Shown piece by piece: positions 18,421 through 27,400 of a stretch of 64,000 nucleotides of DNA; position 1 is the stretch's first letter; each line of letters begins with the position of its first letter. The position numbers were made by a program, and so were the translations under genes. Origin of the DNA: Pirellula sp. (GTDB taxonomy: Bacteria > Planctomycetota > Planctomycetia > Pirellulales > PNKZ01); assembly GCA_013822735.1 (NCBI GenBank), contig PNKZ01000015.1, positions 79,065-143,064 of the forward strand, in the 5' to 3' direction. The notes beneath the pieces were generated by a model. The model saw nothing but the letters and a program-made list of their open reading frames with translations. It was not told where the DNA came from and ran no database searches.

Positions 18421-21400
18421 ATGCGCCAAACTCTCGTTACTTGGCTCTCCGGGTTGATCCGGCCTACGCCCTCTCGCGCCGCGCGAAGGCGTCGCCGAAG
18501 CTTAACGCCGAGCCTGCAAATTCGTCGACTCGAAGAGCGACGGGTTCTGAGCGTCGACGTCGTCGATGGTCAATCACTAACCATCGCGGAGAACAGCAAA
18601 GCCGACACGGTCGTTGGCACCGTCGCGGCGGCAAATGACCCGCCCGCCGAACCGCTGACGTATTCCATCACCGCGGGTAATGACTCCAACGCATTTTTGA
18701 TCAATCCCGTGTCGGGGGAGATTCGCGTCGCCGACGGTTCGCTTCTCGATTTCGAAACGCATCCGACCTGGGAACTCACGGTTGAAGCGCACGCGAACGG
18801 CGATCCGACGCAGCGCGATTCGTCGGTCGTTACGATTTCACTGACGGATGTCTCCGGTCCGGCGACTGCGAATTTTACCGGCAACGCGACTCTGGGCGCC
18901 TCGGGGAATCAGCTCACGCTCACATCCGGCGGCGCGACGCTTTGGACCGCAGGCCGCGAGGACGTAACCTCGCTCACGATTCTCGGCTCATCGGCCGCCG
19001 ATCATCTCGTCATCGATTTCACCGGCGGCAATCCCATTCCTGCCGGCGGCATTCACTACGACGGCCTCGACCAGCCCGGCGGTACCGTTGATTCGCTGGA
19101 ACTCGTGGGGACCTTCGACCACGCGGACTATCGTTACGACGACGGCCACAACGGCGGGATCGTCGTCACACAAGGAGTCGCCACCGGAGCGATTGAATAT
19201 CGCAACCTGGAACCGCTGGTAAATACCGGTTCGGCCGCGAACATCGTCTTTACGCTCGGCGCGGCGGCGGACCACGTCGTGCTGGAAGAGGTTACGCCCG
19301 GCACGTTGCGGCTGCGCAGCACCGACGCCGTGCCGACGTTCGAAACCACCACGTTCACCGCGCCGACGACTTCGCTCACGCTGCGCACCGGCGACGGCAA
19401 CGACACGATTACCGTGTCGCCGTTGACGGGCTCGTTTAGTCTGACGATCGACGGTGAAGGGGACTCGAATACGCTCATCGTCGATCAGGCCGACGCCGCC
19501 GTCGCGGCCCCGACATTCACGTTCGCAGGCTTCGAATTTTTGCAAACCGCGTCGCCCGACCATGCCGAGGCGCTCAGCGGCGCACTAGACGGCGGCCGCG
19601 GCGTGGTCGTCACTTCTCCCACCGGCTCGCTGCTTAGTATTACCGGCTTTCCAGAGTCCACCGCCGGTTTCGATCCGGCGCTATCACTCGGTCGCTTGCT
19701 CAATCCGGCGATTGTTGCCGGTACGCTCGGGGTCAATCTCCCGTCGTCAAATGTCGGTACCGCTGTTCGTAGCGGCGTCGTCGTCTCTTGGACCGGGGGC
19801 CAAACGCTGAGCGACCAAGCCGGCGACGACTTCGTGATCTACGAATCGTCGTCGAGTACCGACGGACCGGACGCAGCCATGGTGCAAGTGCACATCGCCG
19901 GCGCAGGCGGCGGCTGGACGAAGTGGCGTTACGAGACCGCCGACTCGCGCGCCCCCTACGGCGGCGTAGGAACGGCCGGCGCCTTCGCCACGGCGTTTGA
20001 TCTTGCCGACTTCGGCCTCACCGCCGGTCAGTCGATCGACCAAATACGTTACGTAAACATGACCGCCGCCGATCGCATGGAAGGCCCCGGCTATGAACGT
20101 GTCACCGGCGACGGCGTGTTGGTCGCGTCCGGCTTCGTCATTCCCGACGACAACGGCCTGACGAGCAACGTACTGCCGGATCCCGGCTCGTTCGCGTCGT
20201 TTGCCTACTTCGGCAACGCGACCTTCGATCCCGACCCGTTGTATTTCGGCGCGCTGCATCCCCTGGCGACGTCGGGAAATTCGCACAACTCCGATGTCAT
20301 CGCAGTTACGACGTCGACGATTTCGACGACGCGCAACGGCACCGCCGCACCGCTGATCAACTACTCGTCGATCTCGGAACTCGACGTCAATACGCGCGGC
20401 GGAGTCGACTCCGTCACGATCGACGTTGCCGCAGGTCTTCCCGCAACCATTCGCGTCGACGGCGGCAGTCCCACTTCGCAAGACTCGCTGATGGTGCGAG
20501 GCACGACCGGCGCGCAAAGCTTCGCTCTTTCGGGCGACGCAATCACCACTTCCGCAACGACGATCCGCGTTGCCGGAATCGAGTCGACGACCATCGACAT
20601 TTCCATGGCGGGTTCCGGCGACACGGTTGCCGTCGATCGATCGTTCGCCCTTTCCGGAAATGCGCCGAAGCTGCAAATTGTCGGCGGCGGCACGACGGAC
20701 AACGACCAACTGTCCGTCGATACGGAGTACCCGACGTCGTCGCCTGCCGCAGCCCAGAACTTTACGTTCGGCGGCGTGAAGTTCAATCAATCGTCGACGC
20801 CCAACCAGCTTTCCGAACTCGGCATCGGCACGCTCGATGGCGGCTACGGCGCCGTGATCACGACGCGACCGCTTAACTCCGGTTCGACGCCCACCTTCGT
20901 TCCATCGCCCGACGTCGTCACCGACGTGTTCAATCCGTCGCTCTCGTTGGGAGCATTGTGGGATCACGCAAGCGCCACGACTCCGCGCTACGTGAGCCTT
21001 CCCGACGGCTCGAATAACGGCACCGGCGCGCGCGGCGGCATTGCCATTAGCTGGGACAAGGGGCGCTCTCTTACAAACGTCGCCGGCGCCGACTTCGTGA
21101 TCTACGAGTCGGGAGACGCCGGGGCCGACGCCTTCATGGTGCAAGTGCACGACGCCGATACAGGCGTTTGGAGCCAGTGGGTTTATCATAAGGCGTCCGC
21201 GCCGACCGCCGGCGTGTACGCGACCTCGTTTGATCTCGCGGCCGATTTCGGCGTCGCCGGATCAGTCGACGCCATTCGCATCGCCAACCTCACGGCGGCC
21301 GATCGAGTCGTGAACGCATCGGGCGAGGGGACCGTAGTTGTCGGCGGCGGACCAGGAACTTTTGCGCCGCTCGATTCGACGAACACTCCGTTTGGCGCCG

Positions 21401-24400
21401 GCGGTTTTGATCCCGACTTGCTGTATTTCGGCGTGGTACCGTCTCTCGGTAACGTCACGTCGCGCAACGACGTCGTGAACGTCGATGCCAACTCCGTCGA
21501 CGTCGACGGCTTCATGGCGGTCAACTACGCCGGTCTCAAGGGCCTCACCGTCGACACCGGCGGCGGCGCCGATTCCATTCGGGCCACGCCGAGCACCGAT
21601 ACCGCGTACACCATTCAAGGCGACACGCCGGGCATTAGCGTCAATCCCGGCGATCGACTGGTGCTGGACTTATCGGGCGTCACCGCGCCGGTTTTCACCT
21701 CGACGGGAATCGGTGCCGGAACGCTGGCTTCAGGAAACCGCGCCGGCATCTCCGTAACCGGCATCGATTCCCTCGGCGCGACGGCGCAGATGAACGTCGT
21801 CGTTTCCGAAGCTGCGAATTCCGTCGCCGGTAACACAGATGCTTTCAACGTCAGTCGCAACGGCGCGAGCGATGAAATCTCCGTCAACGGGCAACTAGTT
21901 CTGCGCGTCGATCGAGAGGCCGTTGCCAACCTTCGCGTATCGGGCTCCGACGCGGCCGACGATCAGCTCACTATCGACTACTCGGGCGGCACTCCTGTTC
22001 CCGCCGGAAACATCACGTTTGCCGCAGGCTCCGGCGGTACCGACTTGCTCCGCACCACCGGCGGCACGGTGACTACCGTAACCCAGACCTACGCGAACTT
22101 GACCGACGGCAACACGGCGATCGACGCCGACCTCGTCAACTACACAGGGCTGGAGAGCATCACCGACGATCTCACTGCCACGAACCGCAACTTCGTCTAT
22201 CTCGCAACAAACAACGCGATCAACCTTGGCGACGATGTCTCCGCCGCAGGTAGATCGCAGATCGTCGGCGACCACGGAGCGACGACGCGCTTCCAAAACC
22301 CGACCTCCGCGCTCTCGCTCGACGCCGGCCCCGGCGACGATGTCATCACGCTGGCTCGGCTCGATACGGCATTCTCGGCCTCGGTAACCATTCGCGGCGG
22401 TGCCGGCAACGACGACATCGCGCTCGATGACAACGGTCGCGCGACCGTCGGCGGTACTGTCGACTGGATCAAGTTTCCGCTCGCAATCGACGGCGGCGGC
22501 CAGGACGAAGACCGCCTAACGATCGACGATACCGGCTCGACGCGCGATAAGACCTATAGCGTGAGCAACGTGCAAATCGGCGGTGCGGGCGTTCCCGCCG
22601 GGGCGGCCGTTGCGGTGCCGGGGGTCGTTCCGAACGTTAACGGCACCATCGACGGCACGGAGTGGGACCAGGTCCCCGTCGCCTTCGATTCCGGAGCCCG
22701 CCCGGCGTCCGGTTCGCAGTCGATTCTTCACTTCAACTTCGCCGCCAACGGCGGCAACACCACGGCCGACAGCACCGGCAATAACAATACGGGAGTGCTC
22801 GTCGAACCGCCCGGTCCGCAGTTTAGGGTCAGCCAAGGCAGGTTCGGCGGCGCGCTCGATTTCGACGGTGTCGACGACTTCGCCTGGTTCCAAGATGCGG
22901 CATTCGACGTCGGCGCGCGCGGCACCTTGAGTTTTTGGGTGCAGATGGACAACGTGAGCGGGCGAAACCAATTCTTTGAAGGGCCCGGCAATGCGGGGCT
23001 TGAGTTCCAGTATCGGCCCGACACGGGCGGACAGTTCTACGGACGTACGACCGACATCGGCGGCGACGCCGTTATTCGGGCCGGAGGCGATGCTTCGGCG
23101 CTGGGTATTTGGACGAACATCCAATACGTCTGGGATTTCTCCGGGCTCCCGGGCGACACGACGGCAAAGATGCGGATTTACGTGAACGGCGTCGAGTCGG
23201 CCTATCGCGCCGGCACTACACCGACCGATCTGACTTGGGCCGCCGTAGTCAACACCGTCAACGGCATGATGAACGTCGGACGTGACCCCGGCGATGCCGC
23301 GCGCATGTTCGACGGCCGCATGGACGACGTCGCCTGGTTCAATAGCGTGCTGACTGCCGCCGAGCGCAACGCGATTCGCACTGTCGGCGTCGAAGTCGCG
23401 CAGGCCGACACGGCCGGCGCCAATGCCTCCGGTCGACTGAATGCGACGGCCGTGGCCGGCGGCAAACTCGTTGCCTATTGGAATCTCGACGACGCGCCCG
23501 GCACGACCAACGTCGCCGGCGACGGCGGCACCTCGATCGTGCTTCATACGACTCCGCCGCTCGCGCAGTTCGTGGCGGGCGGCAAGTTCGGCGGCGCTCT
23601 CGATTTCGATGGCCTCGACAGCTACGCCACGTTCCAAGACCCGACGTTCAACGTCGGTGAGCGAGGAACGCTCAGCTTCTGGGTCCAGATGGACAATGTC
23701 GGCCGGCGCAATCAGTTCTTCGAAGGGCCGGGCAATTCCGGAATGGAGTTTCAGTATCGCAACTCCGGCAACGGCCAGTTTTACGGCCGTACTCAAGACA
23801 ACGGCGACTTCGTCATCCGCTCCGGCCCCGACAACGGCGTAGCCGGCGTTTGGACGAACATCCAATACGTCTGGGATTTCTCCGGACTTCCCGGCGATAC
23901 CTCGGCGAAGATGCGGATTTACGTCAACGGAGTTGAGTCTTCCTATCTTTCAAACGCTAATCCGGCGAACTCTTTCACGCCGCAAGACCTCAACTGGACC
24001 GCAATCACCAACACGGTCAACGGCGTCATGAACGTCGGCCGTGACCCCGGCGATGTGACGCGCGCTTTCGACGGGCGCATGGACGATATTGCCTGGTTCA
24101 ACACTGTGCTGACCGCGGCCGAGCGGAATGCCATTCGCGCGGTTGGCGTAGAAGCTGCGCAAGGCGATACGGCCGGCGCCAATGCTTCCGGCAGGCTCAA
24201 TGCCACGGCGGTCGCGGGTGGGAATCTCATCGCCTACTGGAACCTAAACGACGCTCCCGGCACGAAGATCGTGCCCGGCGACGGCGGCACGAGCATCGTC
24301 CTGAAGATCGGCCCTCAAACCGAAGGCGCCGAATTCATCGCCGCCGGCGGCCCGACGCTTCCTTCCGGCGGCGCACCGCTCAACGCCGTGTACTTCGACG

Positions 24401-27400
24401 GCAATAAAGACTTTATTCGCACTTCCGACTCTGCGAGCCTCGACTTCAACAAGTCGCAAGGCTCCATTTCGTTCTGGGTTCGGCCCGATCAGCTTACGGT
24501 CGACAACAGTGCGGCCAACGGCTACATCGCCTTGGCGGAAGATTCAAGCCAGCAAATCTTCGTCGGCATCTCGCGACAGCAAGACGCGGGCGCGGCCTTC
24601 GGCAACGCCGATTTCTTCGGTCGGATCGTCTTCTCGCCGTTTGAAAATACGCCGGCCTCGAACCAGAACATCGTCGTCAGCAATACCCGCCTCACCGTCG
24701 GGCAGTGGACGCAAGTCACCGTCACGTGGGATTACGCCACGCTTTCGGCGTCGATCTACATCAACGGCGCACTCGATTCGACGGTCGTCAACAAAACTTC
24801 AAATCCCGCGATCTGGACGCAAGCCGCCGGCAATACGGGCGACTGGCTCTTCGGCGCCGACGGCAAAACCCAAGGCCATGGGCTGCTCGGCGCGATGGCG
24901 GATATCGCCGTTTACGGCAACACGCTCCGCGCAAGCGAAGTGCAAAGCCTCTACCAAACCGGCGCCACGGATTCCGGCTCGTTCGATCTGGCGGGCGCCC
25001 GCGGCCGCTTCAGTTGGGACGCCAACTATGTTTACGGGCTCATCGAGTCGTATCCCGCAGGCCCCGGCACGGCCAACGGCCCCTTCGACAATCTCGAACT
25101 CGATCTCTACATCAACAACGGTGCAACCCTCGCCGCGAGGCTTGATGCTTCAGTTTTAGTGCCGGTGAACAACATCGCGGGCTCGACGGTCGCTCCATCC
25201 GGCTCCGACGTACAACTTTACGAATTCCGTATCCCGATTTCCGCGATCAATGACGGCGTAAAGGCATTCGATCCGGCGTCGGGAGACTTCCTCCGTTATC
25301 ACCTGCGAACCATCGACGGCGAAGTTGCCGGCAGCGGCTTCGACACGCGCGACACGACGCTCGGCTGGATCGTCGAGCCGCCGATCACCTCGGATAATTT
25401 GCGACGCATGGACTTTGCGAAGAGCGAAAATTTCTTCGGGGTCGGCGGTCGGCTCAACTACACGAATTTCGCCCATCTCACGCTTAATGCGGGCTCCGGC
25501 ATTGACGCGCTCACCGTCGTCGACTCGCAGATCGCGCCGGCGGCGACAAACCCGACGCGCACGTTCACGCTGAATACCGGCGGCGGGGCCGACGTCGTCA
25601 CGATCGATTCCGTCGACTCCGCCTTCCGCGCGGCCGTATCGATCGACGGCGAAGCGGGCACAGACGTCGTCACGATCAACGCGCCGCTCGCGCTCGGCAG
25701 CGCACTTTCGACCGGCAATCTGACCGTGACGGCCGAGACCATCGCCATGAACGCCGCCGTTGACACGACCGCCGGCACCGTCGGCAATGTCACCTTTCAC
25801 GTCGGCGGCACGCTCACGATCGCAGATACGGCGAACATCACCGCGGGCGGCGACGTTCTCATCGACGGCACCGGCGCAACCTCGACCGCCGGCGATATCA
25901 CCACGTTCGGCGATAAGATCACGGTCGCCACGCCTGCGACGCTGACCGGCGACGTCACACTGACGACCAGCAACGGTAACGTGCTCTTCAGCGGCGCCTC
26001 CCCGTCGGTAAAAGGCGACTACCTCCTTACGATCGATGCCGGCAACGGTGACGTTACTTTCAACGGCGCCGTCGGCGTTCACGCCGCGCCGACACACTTG
26101 AGCGGCATCGACGTCACCGCCGGAAGCTTGTGGTTCAAGTCGACCGTCGACGTCGACGACCAAGGAATCGATATCGACGTGACCGGCACGGTTCGCTTCG
26201 ATGGCGCGGTGACCACGACCGCGGGCGGCACAATGACCGTCACCAACGGCGGTATTCTCACGATCAACGACGCCGCCAATCTCGACCTCGACGGCGCCTT
26301 CACGCAAGACGGCGTCGGTGCCACGGACCTGTTCGCGAACATCACGACCACGAACGATAACATCGCCTTCCACGCACCCCTACGGTTGCAAGACGACGTC
26401 ACGTTTACGACCGCCGGCGGCGACGTTGGCTTCCAAGGTGCGACGGCGACGATCAACGGCACTCACCAGTTGAACGTTAACGCCTTCGGCGGCGACGTTT
26501 TGTTCGACGGCGCGATCGGCGCCGTCGCCGGCGGAACGCGCGTCGGCGGAATTCTCATCACGTCGTCCGGCAATGTGGACTTCGCCGCCCCGGCGTCGCT
26601 TGCATCCGGCGGCCTCGACATCACCGCCTCCGGCGCCGTGAACTTCAACGCCGCCGTCGACACGACCTCCGGCGGCACTGCGACGATCAAGAACGGCGGT
26701 CTCCTCACGATCGTCGACGCCGCCGACTTCACGCTCGATGGCGCTTTCGCCCAAACCGGCGTCGGCCAAACCTCGCTCGCCGGCGACATCTCGACGACCA
26801 ACGACGCCGTCTCCTTCAACGCCGGCGTTACGATCGCGACCAATGCCGCGGGCGCCGTCGTCATCGACACCGGAACCACCGGCGGCAACGTCACGTTTAA
26901 TTCCACGCTCGACTCTACGACCGCAGGCATCGAAGACTTGCGTCTGAATGCCATCGGACACGATGTCGTTTTTAACGGCCTTGTCGGCGGTGTGAAGGCG
27001 CTCGGCGAGATCACCATCGACGCCGCCCGTAACCTGAGCATCAACACGGGCCTCACCGCCGTTTCGCTAGCTAATGCCGCCGGCACGGGACAAACGTCGT
27101 TCTCCGGCGCCACGCACTTCACGCAAGACACGTCAGGCACGGCCCTCACGCTCAACACGCCGACGATCGTCAGCACCGCTTCGGTTACCTCCGACGGCGG
27201 CACGTTCTTCATCACCACAGACAACTTGAGCATTGGCGCGGCATTCAGCGTCACGAGCGACGGCGAGATTAACGTCGTCGAACGTACGGCAGGCCGCGAC
27301 CTGGAACTCGGCGGTAACACGGCCGGCCGCCTGGCGCTTGATGCCGCGGAACTGGCGTTCATCACGGCCAAGACGCTCCGCATCGGCGACAATCTCGCCG

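Noticed and set aside
19747-23865. Several minus-strand frames of 400-480 codons inside the giant gene
   Set aside because: Their sequences mirror the repeats of the giant protein and have no start signals or domains.
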